From Natrinema hispanicum (GTDB taxonomy: Archaea; Halobacteriota; Halobacteria; Halobacteriales; Natrialbaceae): DNA of 64,000 bases. Location of the stretch: positions 1 through 64,000 of the forward strand of contig NZ_FOIC01000003.1 in NCBI RefSeq assembly GCF_900111485.1, given 5' to 3'. The translations under genes were made by a program, and so were the position numbers. Shown here in pieces: positions 1-13,112 of the stretch (position 1 is its first letter; the number at the start of each line of letters is the position of its first letter). The notes beneath the pieces were generated by a model. The model was not told where the DNA came from, made no database searches, and saw only the letters and a program-made list of their open reading frames with translations.

Positions 1-135
1 CACTCCCGATCTTTTGGTTTTGTCGATGGTGAACAGGAGTGGAGTCGCCCGCGTATATGATAGAACCGGTCAACTGGATTCTTGGACAGGCTCTCTAGCC
101 GGAACTATTAAGTTGAAGTAATACATTTGGTAACA

Positions 136-384
136 ATGAACATGGCAGCCAGTGAACCCCGCCGCCGATCAGTACAACTCGAACGTGTCGACGTCCGACT
201 CGAGCGTGTCGAATCGGTCGCGCCGGATGCAACCGTTCGCCACGTCGACCAACTCGATTCGGACACGCTGGAGGCCGTGTACGCGGCTCTGTCGGCGGAT
301 CGATCCGTTCCGGCTGCGGGGACTGCGCTCGAGCCCGGCGAGGTGATCGTTTTCACGGACTACTTCCGCGTCGAGCGCGCCTGA
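136..384 (+). CDS. Small conserved haloarchaeal protein of unknown function
   Basis: The ORF encodes 82 residues from the ATG at 136; ATG 142 and an upstream TTG at 127 are also possible. I chose 136 because a TATA-like stretch (ctattaagt, about 105-113) lies about 26 bases before it, which fits a leaderless transcript. The protein is charged and soluble, with an Arg-rich start and a C-terminal FTDYFRVE block that looks conserved among small haloarchaeal proteins. No catalytic motif, membrane segment or signal peptide is visible. It stands alone, with about 200 non-coding bases after it. I do not recognise a function. Confidence 0.7.
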   Translation: MNMAASEPRRRSVQLERVDVRLERVESVAPDATVRHVDQLDSDTLEAVYAALSADRSVPAAGTALEPGEVIVFTDYFRVERA

Positions 385-589
385 TACTGCCGGACAGAAC
401 TATTTGAAGATCGCTCGTTCATATTCGGCCGTCACCGCCGGCAACAGGCGGTTTTCGCGAGCGCCTTCTCACTGACTGCTGTCCGACAGTATGAACGGCG
501 CTGGGAGACCGTGCGATGAGAGCGCCAGCATCTCGGTGTGAGTGTGCGGTATCGAAGTCGTTTTCCCACGTGCGCGCGTTCGGTGGCAC

Positions 590-1000
590 ATGAACGGCGA
601 TAGCGACATGACGCTGGCGTTCGAACTCGAGGCGCTGAAGGCACTCGCCTCGCCCGAGCGCGTATTCGAAGACGCCAGAGGGTGGACCGAGTACATCGGC
701 GTCGTCTCGGAGAAGCCGACCTACGTCGTGACGAACTTCACGCGGAAGAACCGCGTCCGACAGGACTTCTTCTCCGGCCCCCGCGGGAAAGAAGAGAGCC
801 TCGAGGGTGTCAAAGACCAGTTCGACACCGATCGGTACGTCTACATCGGTGCCAGCGAGGAAGACGAGGCACTCGCCGATGCGGTCGACTGGGAGTATCT
901 TGCCGTCGAGGACGCCGCCGAAGCAGCCGACTGGATCCTGGCGACCCACGCCGACGAGGAGGGAGACGAGGACGAGCAGGTTCGCGATGACTGGCCCTAA
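590..1000 (+). CDS. Conserved haloarchaeal protein (probably the DUF7124 type)
   Basis: The product has 136 residues from ATG 590. A GTG at 542 in the same frame would add 16 residues unlike the rest, so I prefer 590. The body is an acidic single domain with a basic patch (FTRKNRVRQDFF) in the middle and a Glu/Asp-rich tail ending QVRDDWP. The motif KDQFDTDRYVYIG followed by an acidic helix and a DWEYLAVEDAAEA block resembles an uncharacterised family widespread in halophilic archaea. There are no membrane segments or metal-binding cysteines. Function is unknown. The family number is from memory and should be checked. Confidence 0.75.
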   Translation: MNGDSDMTLAFELEALKALASPERVFEDARGWTEYIGVVSEKPTYVVTNFTRKNRVRQDFFSGPRGKEESLEGVKDQFDTDRYVYIGASEEDEALADAVDWEYLAVEDAAEAADWILATHADEEGDEDEQVRDDWP

Positions 1001-1097
1001 GTAGTCGACGAGCACGCAGGGCCGGCCATCGATCACGTTGTGGACTGTTATCTCGAGGTGTACTCACTGTTTGTCGCCGCAATAGACTTCCCCAGCT

Positions 1098-1190
1098 ATG
1101 ACTGCCGGAGACGAGATGCGCATCGATCAGGACGTCATTGACGGGATTAGTACACTCGGCAACCGAACGCGCCTCGATCCTCGTTCGTAA
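1098..1190 (+). pseudogene. Truncated ArsR/winged-helix regulator fragment, 30 codons
   Basis: An ATG at 1098 opens a 30-residue frame containing DVIDGISTLGNRTRL before a stop at 1188. That stretch resembles the first helix of haloarchaeal ArsR-type winged-helix regulators, whose usual text is close to 'ALGNETRLRIL'. Immediately after TRL the similarity ends and a stop codon follows, so only the N-terminal tip of such a regulator remains. It sits just before the ABC exporter genes, where haloarchaea often place such a regulator. It could instead be a genuine microprotein or chance. Confidence 0.4.
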
Positions 1191-1194
1191 GCTG

Positions 1195-1228
1195 TTGTCA
1201 ATATGTAATAATTACGACAATACTTATG
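1195..1228 (+). promoter_or_regulatory. AT-rich inverted repeat and TATA before the ABC exporter
   Basis: In an otherwise GC-rich region the sequence holds GTAAT-A-ATTAC (1205-1215) nested inside TTGTC (1195-1199) and GACAA (1216-1220). A TATA-like aatacttatg at 1219-1228 follows. The position, before the exporter start at 1307, suits an operator overlapping a promoter. The leader would be about 55-60 bases, and a Shine-Dalgarno GGAGGA lies at 1295-1300. Which protein binds is unknown. Confidence 0.45.
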
Positions 1229-1306
1229 CCGTTTGTGGAGTACGAGTGAGTATGCAGACCGTCTCATTGACAGTGTGTGACGCGACGCCGACTCGGAGGA
1301 TCGAGC

Positions 1307-2220
<914 letters not shown>

Positions 2221-2224
<4 letters not shown>

Positions 2225-3093
2225 CCTGGACCGCCGTTGCGAAGAAGGACTTCCGCGACGCCGTTCAGTCGCGGGCGCTGTGGGCGCTCGTCGGCGTCTT
2301 CGTGGTGCTGTCAGTCCTCTCGACGTACGCGTACGTCGAGGCTCCCGCACTGCTGGGCGCTGCAACGGAGGCGACGTTCGGTGGACTGATCTTCTTCACC
2401 ATCGGCTTGGTCGGACTGTTCGTCCCGCTGTCTGCGATCGTCGTCTGTTACAAATCACTCGCGGGCGAGCGCGAACTCGGGAGCATCAAGCTGTTGCTCT
2501 CCTTGCCGACCACGCGCGGACAGGTCTTCGTCGGCAAAGTCGTCGGGCGGGCTACCGTCCTCGCCTTTGGCCTCGGCGTTGGTCTCGTCGTCGGCCTCGG
2601 CGTGGGTGCCGCGTTGATCGGCGATCTCGAGGCCGTCGCGCTCGTCGTCTTCGTCCTCGCCACGCTTTCGTTCGTGGCCGTCTACGCGACGATCGTGGTG
2701 GGGCTCTCGGCGACGACAGGGTCGACATCGCGCGCGACGACGCTCGCGCTTGGCTTTTTCGTCGTCTTCGAACTGCTCTGGGACGCGATCCCGATGGGGA
2801 TCCTCTACGTCCTCGAGGGATTTTCGATCCCGTCAACGATGCCCGACTGGCTGTACCCCCTGTTACAGCTGTCGCCCTCTGCGGCGTACTTCTCGTCCGT
2901 CGTTGCGCTCTTGCCCAACCTCGCGGACGCGGCCAATGCTGAGTCGGGCCAGTCAGGGGCCGGCGCGCAGGCGGCAGCCGACGCGGCCGACCCCTTCTAT
3001 ACGAGTCCCGAGATCGGCATCGCCATCTTGCTCCTGTGGCTGCTCGTGCCGCTGGCCGTCGGTTACTACCGGTTCGACGCGTCCGATCTCTGA
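2221..3093 (+). CDS. ABC-2 type transporter permease
   Basis: This is a 290-residue integral membrane protein with about six hydrophobic segments: near residues 20-40, 60-85, 108-132, 138-160, 175-200 and 262-284. Between segments two and three is the SLAGERELGSIKLLLSLP stretch typical of ABC-2 permeases (the coupling region facing the ATPase). A loop rich in Ala, Gln and Asp lies before the last segment and is probably extracellular. The gene starts inside the stop codon of the ATPase gene, so the two form one exporter. The nearest described relatives are NosY-like and copper or drug exporters, but the substrate is not indicated. Confidence 0.9.
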
Positions 3094-3195
3094 GACCGGC
3101 TGCCGTTCACTGAGTCCCGGCGCACGCCGACGATATCGCGTCGTTCGACGCCCCGAGTCGTCGCCCTTATCCCCTGTCCATCCGAAAAACGAGCA

Positions 3196-3732
3196 ATGAC
3201 ACCACCCCCCGTTCCGGGTTCCGACGGTAGCGACGACCTCGAGCTTCCCTGCGGGGAGACCGTCGACCCTCACGCGATCGACTTGGGCATGCGCGAGTAC
3301 CACTGTTCCTGTGGTGACGTCCACGCCGTCGTGACCGACGTGCATCCGCCCTCGCGCTTTTTCCCGGAGTCACTCGTGGCTATCCTCCAGGAGACGATCG
3401 ACACCGACGACGAGTTCGAGGAGTTCGGCACGCCACACCTGATGGGCGTCGTCCTCGAGGAGTTCCCCGAGGACATCGCGGTCCACGACGCGGCCGACGA
3501 CGGGGCCGTCGGCTACACCCTGCTGTGGATCGCCGACTTCGAGGCCCGGCGACTCCACGAGATCATCGTCGAGCTCGTCGTCGAACTCATGGAACACGCG
3601 ATCAGCCACGCCGACGACGACGCCGCGATCACCGACTTCGAGTCCCAGATGCTCGAGTTCGACGTTGCCGAGTTCGTCGACCAGTACCGAACGCAACGCG
3701 AGTTCGAAAGCGAGTACGACCAGCCGATCTGA
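3196..3732 (+). CDS. Conserved haloarchaeal protein, DUF5815-like
   Basis: This is an acidic soluble protein of 178 residues. Near residue 33 it has a small EYHCSCGDVH motif (CxC with neighbouring His), which could bind a metal. The rest looks alpha-helical with many Glu and Asp, and a long helix around residues 110-140 (HEIIVELVVELMEH). A TATA-like cgcccttatcc lies about 28 bases before the ATG, pointing to a leaderless transcript. It precedes carB but a 252-base gap with its own promoter separates them. I believe it belongs to the uncharacterised DUF5815 family, from memory. No function is proposed. Confidence 0.75.
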   Translation: MTPPPVPGSDGSDDLELPCGETVDPHAIDLGMREYHCSCGDVHAVVTDVHPPSRFFPESLVAILQETIDTDDEFEEFGTPHLMGVVLEEFPEDIAVHDAADDGAVGYTLLWIADFEARRLHEIIVELVVELMEHAISHADDDAAITDFESQMLEFDVAEFVDQYRTQREFESEYDQPI

Positions 3733-3984
3733 TCGGCTTGGAGCCACGACGCGACGAGCGAGAACGGATTGTGTGTCGCCGATGGTCCGTCACGACGAGC
3801 CTCGAGTAGCGCTCAATAGTGTGTATGTGGATTACACTCTATCGATAGAACCGGCCGCTGGTTGGACACTCGGTACGTTTCGGGATTGGCGTTCTCTCGA
3901 GTTCGAATTTCGAAAAGCCATTTCGAGATTCGTACTGTATCGTGGGGCTTATTACGATGTACGAACTTCGATTCGACAGGACAA

Positions 3985-7161
<3,177 letters not shown>

Positions 7162-7242
7162 GCGCATCGAGCTGGCCGTCCGCCCGCTCGAGTCTCAGCA
7201 GTTCTTTCTTGCCCGTCACGGGGTCAGGGAGTCACTAGCATC

Positions 7243-7896
7243 TTAGCGACCAAACCGAATATCGACGGTCGTCCCGTCGGTTTCCGTTTCTTCGATCCGT
7301 ACCGTCGGGAGGAGTGTGCGCACCTGCGTCGGCACGAGGTTGCCGAGTCCCGTGCTGATCGCCGCGAGCCGCTTCCGACACAGCGTGTAGAGTCCTGCGA
7401 GCGCGACCAGCCAGAACAGGGTGACATCGGCGGCTGCCGGTGTCACGGCCGACGAGACCGCGACGGTCGCAAACGCCAGACAAACGAGGAAATCCTCCGG
7501 CGCGCCCGAGTAGCGGACGTATCGCCGCGGTCGGTGCCAGCGGCCGAGAACGTGGTTATAGACGCCGGTGTCCATAGTGGGGTTCCAGGGCTCGCGCTCG
7601 GCGCTGCCACCGAGCACGTCGGAAACGGCGTGCAGTGCTGCGGCCCCTACGGCGACCGTCAGGAGCAAGAGCGCCGACCACCCGGTGAGGGAGAACGCGG
7701 CGAACAGCAAGAGTGCGACGGCCGAAAAGCCGACCGGATAGTGAAGCGTCTTCCGATGGCTCGCAAGCAGGTCTGCGTCCGGTGCGAGGCCGCCGAGAAA
7801 CGCCGCGAGCAAAAGCGGGCCACCGACGTGGTCGCCGATGACCGGAAGGACGACCACAGCCACCGCGAGACTCGCAAAGCCGTGCGTAAGCGCCAT
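7243..7896 (-). CDS. YdjM-like membrane-bound metal-dependent hydrolase
   Basis: The 217-residue membrane protein starts MALTHG and carries the PDAD...HR..LHYP pattern of the YdjM/LexA-binding inner-membrane hydrolase family (His near residue 4, Asp near 41-43, His pair near 47-53). About five hydrophobic segments follow, and the C-terminus is soluble. A longer frame reaches 7953, but its extra 19 residues lack family resemblance. Two ATGs abut at 7896 and 7899; I chose the one giving MALTHG. A TATA-like tttatcagta lies upstream near 7935. The family is predicted to hydrolyse membrane-associated substrates using a metal, but no substrate is known. Confidence 0.85.
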   Translation of the reverse strand: MALTHGFASLAVAVVVLPVIGDHVGGPLLLAAFLGGLAPDADLLASHRKTLHYPVGFSAVALLLFAAFSLTGWSALLLLTVAVGAAALHAVSDVLGGSAEREPWNPTMDTGVYNHVLGRWHRPRRYVRYSGAPEDFLVCLAFATVAVSSAVTPAAADVTLFWLVALAGLYTLCRKRLAAISTGLGNLVPTQVRTLLPTVRIEETETDGTTVDIRFGR

Positions 7897-8085
7897 CATA
7901 GCGATACTGATCAGTATGTAGTTCTCAATACTGATAAACTGACGGCTTGTCACACAGGTTCACTCTGGAACTCGCTCTGAGTCGTCGAGCAAGAACGGGT
8001 CGCGATTCGGTTTAGGAACGCCGGCCACGAGCGCGACCGGGTGCGAGCCAGCCGGTCCTGCCACGCAGGTCCCTTCGATGGCGGC

Positions 8086-8790
8086 TCAGAGCAACGACGG
8101 TGTCTTTCGTTTTGCGTTCCCGATAACTTTGGTCAGGTACTGCCAGGTCGTCGTGCGCCGTCCGACGGCTGCAGTCCGACCGGCGCGCATCGACTCGAGG
8201 ATCGCGTCAGCCGTCGGGGTGGCGGCTGCGGGAAGCCGGACTTCGGTGACGGCACGACCGACGTTTCCGGGTCGGTGAGCGTCGCTGCCACCGAACTGGG
8301 GATAGTCATGGCCCGTCGCGAACCGCTCTGCCTGTCGGTTACGGACGTTCGTGACGGCGTGGGCGTTGTAGACTTCGACGCCGTCGACATCGTCGATCGC
8401 TGCCCCGCGGGCCCCGTGTCGAGACCGCTGGAAGGGGTGGGGGACGACCGCGACGCCGCCAGCTGCCCGGACGGTGCGTGCCGTCTCGGCGAGAGGGCGG
8501 CCGGGGGCTGGAGCAGCGTCGACACCTATCGCGAGCAGATGGCCGTCGGCTGTCGAGACTTCGCATCCGACGATGACAGTGAGATCACGATCGGCTGCGA
8601 GTTCCGCGACGCGGACGGCTCCGTCGACCGTATCGTGATCCGTGACGACGACGCCGTCGAGTCCGACGGCTCGTGCCTGTTCGAGCAGCTCTTCGGGGGC
8701 CGTCACGCCGTCGTAGGACGCCGACGTATGAACGTGTGGGTCAATGCGGAGCGTTAGCGGTTGTCGGTCGCCGACAGCGTGGCCCGTCAT
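8086..8790 (-). CDS. PHP-domain metal-dependent phosphoesterase
   Basis: The 234-residue protein has the PHP metal-site motifs: DPHVHTSASYDG near residue 17, VVTDHDT near 49, a cEvs Glu near 76, an HPF motif near 117, and GGSDAH near 168. These His and Asp residues coordinate two or three metals in phosphoesterases of this superfamily. Its start overlaps the stop of the CDP-alcohol phosphatidyltransferase gene (ATGA, 8787-8790), so the two are translated from one message. The pairing suggests a role in polar-lipid or inositol-phosphate metabolism, for instance removing a phosphate from the transferase product, but this is inference. PHP proteins also include histidinol phosphatases and RNases. 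Confidence 0.9.
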   Translation of the reverse strand: MTGHAVGDRQPLTLRIDPHVHTSASYDGVTAPEELLEQARAVGLDGVVVTDHDTVDGAVRVAELAADRDLTVIVGCEVSTADGHLLAIGVDAAPAPGRPLAETARTVRAAGGVAVVPHPFQRSRHGARGAAIDDVDGVEVYNAHAVTNVRNRQAERFATGHDYPQFGGSDAHRPGNVGRAVTEVRLPAAATPTADAILESMRAGRTAAVGRRTTTWQYLTKVIGNAKRKTPSLL

Positions 8791-9485
8791 AGGTAGCCGA
8801 ACTCGAGGGCGAGCGCGAGTCCGGCAGCGACGACCGCGGCGAGGCCGGCCAGTGCGTGGCTGACATCGGTCTTGTAGGCCTTGTAGTCCGAGACCATCAG
8901 CGGGCAGGCGGCACAGATCAGCAGGCCTGCCAGCCAGCCGTTCCAGCCACCGACGAAGGTCGCGACGAAGTAGTTCGCGACGACGACGAGGTTCGTGTGG
9001 ACGACGGTCGTTCCGTGATAGTAGCTGGCACCATCGTCGGAGCCAAACCCGTCGTTATTGTGTCGAACCAGCCGGAGCCCCCCAAAGGCGAGGACGAGAA
9101 AGCCCACGATGAGGCTAGCGAACACGCTCGGTGCGAGGACGAAGTGATACAGCAGTACCGCAGGAACGAGATACGCGAAAATATCGATAAACGAATCCAC
9201 CTGTCGACCGAACGGCGACGACGTTCCCGTCCGACGGGCATACCAGCCGTCAGCTTTGTCGAGACAGAACGCGCCGAACATAGCCAGTAACGCCCAGTTT
9301 GGCTCCCCGCGAACGAACAACAGCGCGCTCGCCCACCCGACGAACAGCGCGCCGAGACTGATGTAGTCCGCACCCGTGAGCTGTCTGAATACGTTCGTTC
9401 TGTCGGTGGTGTTGACGACCCGCCGATCGGCGAGTTTGACCCGGTCTCGAACCCCTCGGATTGCCTCGCGAAGTTCACTCGTCAT
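8787..9485 (-). CDS. CDP-alcohol phosphatidyltransferase family protein
   Basis: This enzyme class joins a CDP-activated lipid (in archaea, CDP-archaeol) to an alcohol such as serine, glycerol phosphate or inositol phosphate. The 232-residue protein shows the signature from about residue 76: DKADGWYAR, eight residues, then GRQVDSFID, matching DxxDGxxAR-x8-GxxxDxxxD. Around it are about six membrane segments. A TATA-like atttatact at 9514-9522 (reading leftwards) lies about 28 bases before the ATG. The gene is followed with a 4-base overlap by the PHP phosphoesterase. The acceptor alcohol is not determined by the sequence. Confidence 0.92.
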   Translation of the reverse strand: MTSELREAIRGVRDRVKLADRRVVNTTDRTNVFRQLTGADYISLGALFVGWASALLFVRGEPNWALLAMFGAFCLDKADGWYARRTGTSSPFGRQVDSFIDIFAYLVPAVLLYHFVLAPSVFASLIVGFLVLAFGGLRLVRHNNDGFGSDDGASYYHGTTVVHTNLVVVANYFVATFVGGWNGWLAGLLICAACPLMVSDYKAYKTDVSHALAGLAAVVAAGLALALEFGYL

Positions 9486-9642
9486 CCGTTCGGCTGGAGA
9501 CAGTGCAGCAATCAGTATAAATCTGCCCCGTGAACTATTTACTTAGAAGTATTCTATATAGCTATTGTCGGCTACGTTCTCCTTGGTAGCGGTCGGCAGG
9601 CAGTGGAAGACTGCGTCCCCAGCGCGTTCGATCAGCCGAAAA

Positions 9643-10305
9643 CTACACCGCTCGAGCCGCTCGATGCGAGAGCGGGCCGACCCTGACGTAGCGCCGACGC
9701 CGCCGTGTTTCGAAGCCGTGGCGTTCGAATAGCGCACGCGATGGACTGTTATCGAGAGCGACGAGTGCGGTGGCACGGCTGGCACCCTCTGCCCGTGCGT
9801 GTCGGCAGGCCTCGGCGACGATCGCCGTCGCGATACCGCGATTTCGGTGGTTGGGGTCGACGAAGACGCGTCTGATGTAGGCCCCCTCAAACGCCAGCGT
9901 CCGCTCTAGCGGCTTGATCTCGTGGGCGGCATCGAGCGATACAAAACAGTACCCGAGAGGGCGGCCGTCCTCGAGCGCCGCGACGATCCGTTCGTCGGGG
10001 CCCAGTTCGTCGACAGGTGCGTCGAGCGACGCTACCTGCGCTGGCAGACAGGTTTCGACCGTATACGAGCCGTCGCTGGTCGCATCGAACGCGGTTTCCT
10101 CCTCGAGCCTTGTGACGTATTCGTCCATCACCGTCGCCGTAATCCCGGCCCGTACGAGCGCGTCGTAGGCGGCGCGGCCGTACCGGTTGCGTGTCAGCCG
10201 CCACAGTTGTGGCATCGGTCGGCGGGTTTCGCCGCTGACGAAATAAAGGATCGGGTCGGTAGAGTCGCGTGACTCGAGCGGGACGGCGTCCGGACGTCGC
10301 CTCAT
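9643..10305 (-). CDS. GNAT-family N-acetyltransferase
   Basis: The C-terminal half of this 220-residue protein is a GNAT fold. Strand beta-4 (YIRRVFVDPNHR) leads into the acetyl-CoA loop NRGIATAI (pattern Q/RxxGxG/A) near residue 158, followed by ALFERHGFETRRRRR near 195. The N-terminal 90 residues include PQLWRLTRNRYGRAAYDAL and are not part of the core fold. I used the first ATG (10305); an internal ATG at 10215 would remove 30 residues. The sequence catctatatagatt just upstream is AT-rich. Substrate is unknown; it could acetylate a protein N-terminus or a small amine. Confidence 0.85.
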   Translation of the reverse strand: MRRRPDAVPLESRDSTDPILYFVSGETRRPMPQLWRLTRNRYGRAAYDALVRAGITATVMDEYVTRLEEETAFDATSDGSYTVETCLPAQVASLDAPVDELGPDERIVAALEDGRPLGYCFVSLDAAHEIKPLERTLAFEGAYIRRVFVDPNHRNRGIATAIVAEACRHARAEGASRATALVALDNSPSRALFERHGFETRRRRRYVRVGPLSHRAARAV

Positions 10306-10406
10306 CTATATAGATTCTCCCTCGACTCCTGTTCGGTCGAGCATCCGACGGTGCGTGATCACGCTGCTGGAGCAGTGGACCAGGTATGCCCGACCTGACA
10401 GCCGAT

Positions 10407-12068
10407 TCACTCGAAGTCGTACCAGTCGAATCGCTCGACGGCGTACAGATAGGAGACGATCGGCGCGATCAGGCCGCCGATCAGGACGGTCCAGGCACCG
10501 ATCGTGATCGTGTGGGCGGAAATCGAGATTGACGGCAGTGGCGACCACGCAGACACCGATGCGATCAAGCCGGCGATCAACTCGGGGGCCTCGAGATAGA
10601 GGACGGCGGCGGCACCCGACGGCAGTGCGATTGCGAGCGTATAGATGAAAAAGGCGGTCTTGCTCGGCATCACCGCCTCGCGGTTGTTGGTGACGTTGAC
10701 GCTCCCAAAGCGAGGAAACGCCGAGCCGATCCCGGTTGCGAGCGCCGGCGTCGCAATTGCTCCGGCGACGGTCGTGACGGTCAGGGCGGCGCTTTGCTCG
10801 AGCTCGAGCGGGCTCGCGATCCCAAAGCCAAGCGAGACGATGAACGCGAGCGGGACGCCGACGAGCGCGCCGGCAAGTATCCGGCCGCGAATCGCCTGCC
10901 TGCCAGTCAGCGTCGACGTGACGACGGCGGGCAGGGCCGGCCCGAGATCGCCCAGCGGATTGAGCGTAAAGAGGACGCCAGCAGCCCAGACGGCGTACAG
11001 ACAGAAGAGGACGGCCAGAAACGCCGGTACCGTCCCGAGTTCGACGATCTGCTGGATGAACCCGAGCGCGCCCAACAGCGGGTAGCCGGCGTAGGCCAAC
11101 CGGATCGGGGCGCGTTTCGTCCGGCGGATCGCCGTCACCGTCACGGTTCGAACCGGCCGCGAGACGCGCCCTGCGAGGAGCGCAGTGAGCCGATCGGACG
11201 ACGATCCCTCGTCGACCGGGTCGTCGTCGGTACGAGCCGGATCCGCGAACCAGTGGCGGTCTGCGGCGGGGACGGCGGCCGCAAGGGCGACGCTCGTAAG
11301 ACAGACAGTGCCGACGATGGCCCCAGCGATCGCGGGTAGTGAAGGCTCGAGGCCGGGGATTCCGATCACCAGCAGGTGACCGGGCCAGCCCAGCGGGCTT
11401 GCCTGTAACGCGGTAAACAGCGTCCCCATGACCGCGTTGAGGCCACCGGTCGCGATCGCACCGAAGTAGGCGAGCCAGAACGCGGCGAACAGCAGCGTTC
11501 GATAGCGGGCGATCGGCTCGTAGACGGTGATCAGGTGCCGTACCCAGATGCCAACGAGGAAGCCGACCGGAACGGCGGTGACGACGACGAGCGCAACCGA
11601 GAGCGTCGCGGTGACGACGGGAATCGGCGTTCCCGCACCGGCCGCGAACGCGCCGGCGAAGAGTGCAGTGAGCGGGAGCACGACGACAGCGTAGCGCGCG
11701 ACTTCGGCGGCGACGATGCCGACGACAGCGTTGCGAACTGCCGTCGACAACAGGAGGAACGCGGGCTCGTCGACGGCAGCGACTGCCGTGACGGTTCGCA
11801 TGACCGTCATCACGGCCAGGAGCACCCACAGCACCGCGATCCCGCCTGTCACGTACTCGAGTACCGTCGTGGCGGTGTCGGTCGTGAGCGAGGCGGTGAC
11901 GGCCTGCTCGCCCAGCGTCGGCAAGAGGGACACACCGAGGACCGTGATCGGGCCGAGCGCGACCACTGCGACTACGGCCATCAGGAGTAACTTCGTCCGG
12001 TCACCGGCGATCGAGCGAACGGTCCGGCGGAAATCGAGATCAGCGACAGTCAGCACAGCGTGTGCCAT
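10407..12068 (-). CDS. Large ABC transporter permease
   Basis: This 553-residue membrane protein has about 12 hydrophobic stretches in two halves, separated by a charged cytoplasmic region near residues 285-335. The half-and-half arrangement resembles haloarchaeal ABC-2-like permeases. I start at ATG 12068, preceded by GAGGTG; the same frame runs back to 12182 but those 38 residues are not hydrophobic and lack a ribosome site. It is divergent from the ABC ATPase at 12220, with a shared 151-base promoter region, so the two proteins probably form one transporter. Substrate unknown. It has no extracellular binding protein nearby, which favours export. Confidence 0.85.
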   Translation of the reverse strand: MAHAVLTVADLDFRRTVRSIAGDRTKLLLMAVVAVVALGPITVLGVSLLPTLGEQAVTASLTTDTATTVLEYVTGGIAVLWVLLAVMTVMRTVTAVAAVDEPAFLLLSTAVRNAVVGIVAAEVARYAVVVLPLTALFAGAFAAGAGTPIPVVTATLSVALVVVTAVPVGFLVGIWVRHLITVYEPIARYRTLLFAAFWLAYFGAIATGGLNAVMGTLFTALQASPLGWPGHLLVIGIPGLEPSLPAIAGAIVGTVCLTSVALAAAVPAADRHWFADPARTDDDPVDEGSSSDRLTALLAGRVSRPVRTVTVTAIRRTKRAPIRLAYAGYPLLGALGFIQQIVELGTVPAFLAVLFCLYAVWAAGVLFTLNPLGDLGPALPAVVTSTLTGRQAIRGRILAGALVGVPLAFIVSLGFGIASPLELEQSAALTVTTVAGAIATPALATGIGSAFPRFGSVNVTNNREAVMPSKTAFFIYTLAIALPSGAAAVLYLEAPELIAGLIASVSAWSPLPSISISAHTITIGAWTVLIGGLIAPIVSYLYAVERFDWYDFE

Positions 12069-12188
12069 CACGAAACACCTCGAGTCGGTCGGCAGGAGGA
12101 GAGCAATTCCGGGCTCATAGTCGTGTTCGGGGTGTGCTGGCAGTAAACCCTTTGGATATCTGTCATTCGACCGCCCAAACATGACACA

Positions 12189-12199
12189 CTTTTAATTAG
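12189..12199 (+). promoter_or_regulatory. TATA box of the ABC ATPase in the divergent promoter
   Basis: The AT-rich cttttaattag is centred about 26 bases before ATG 12220, so the ATPase transcript is probably leaderless. The same 151-base region must also drive the permease on the other strand, whose message would keep a leader with GAGGTG. Confidence 0.6.
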
Positions 12200-12219
12200 A
12201 CACCGTCAAACGAACGCGT

Positions 12220-13002
12220 ATGCGCCCTGCCGATGCCCCCGCAATCGAAACCGACGGACTGACGAAGCGGTACGGCGAGACGACCGCCGTCTCGGAGCTG
12301 ACGATGACCGTCGAACGCGGTACCGTCTATGGGTTTCTCGGACCCAACGGGGCGGGGAAGACGACCACGATGCGGATACTGACGACGCTGACGAGACCGA
12401 CCGCAGGGACGGCCCGCGTCGCCGGCCATTCGATCACGGATCGCGAGTCGATTACCCCACACATCGGTTATCTGCCAGAAGAGCCGCCAGTCTACGACGA
12501 ACTCACTGGCCGGGAACAACTCGAGTACGCTGCCGGCCTCCGAGACATCCCCGAGACCGAGGCAAGCGAGCGCATCGACGCGTTGCTCGAGCGCTTCGAC
12601 CTGCTCGAGGACGCCCACAAGCGCATCGAGGATTACTCGAAGGGAATGCGCCAGAAGGTCGGCGTCATCCAGGCAGTCCTGCACGAACCGGCCGTGGCCT
12701 TCCTCGACGAACCGACCAGCGGGCTCGATCCCCGCGCGGCCCGGACGATGCGCGAGACCATCGCCGACCTCGCCGACCACGAAATGACGATCTTCCTCTC
12801 GACGCACATCCTCCCAGTCGTCGACGAACTGGCCGACGAGATCGGCGTCCTCCACAACGGGACGCTCGTCGCTGAGGACGACCCCGAACGGCTCAAGACC
12901 CGCGCCGAGACCGGCGACGCACGCAGTCTCGAGGACGTATTCCTCGAGATCACTCGCGAGCCGACGGACGAAGGACACACACGGGAGCACACGTTGGACT
13001 GA
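12220..13002 (+). CDS. ABC transporter ATP-binding protein
   Basis: The 260-residue ATPase has Walker A GPNGAGKTT at about residues 41-49, signature YSKGMRQK at about 139-146, Walker B AFLDEPTSGLDP at about 159-170 and an H-loop STHI near 191. It lacks the long C-terminal extension of the ATPase at 1307, so the two are different exporter types. It is transcribed away from the permease at 10407-12068 and very probably energises it. The acidic, Glu-Thr-His-rich C-terminal tail is not part of the fold. No substrate can be assigned. Confidence 0.92.
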   Translation: MRPADAPAIETDGLTKRYGETTAVSELTMTVERGTVYGFLGPNGAGKTTTMRILTTLTRPTAGTARVAGHSITDRESITPHIGYLPEEPPVYDELTGREQLEYAAGLRDIPETEASERIDALLERFDLLEDAHKRIEDYSKGMRQKVGVIQAVLHEPAVAFLDEPTSGLDPRAARTMRETIADLADHEMTIFLSTHILPVVDELADEIGVLHNGTLVAEDDPERLKTRAETGDARSLEDVFLEITREPTDEGHTREHTLD

Positions 13003-13112
13003 CTTCTCGGCGACAGAGAGCCACTTAAATGGCGTCTCGTCCCCTCTCGAGGAGTTATGTCCACTACGTTTTAGTGGCAAGACATCGTACAGTCGTACGG
13101 AGGTGAGAATCG

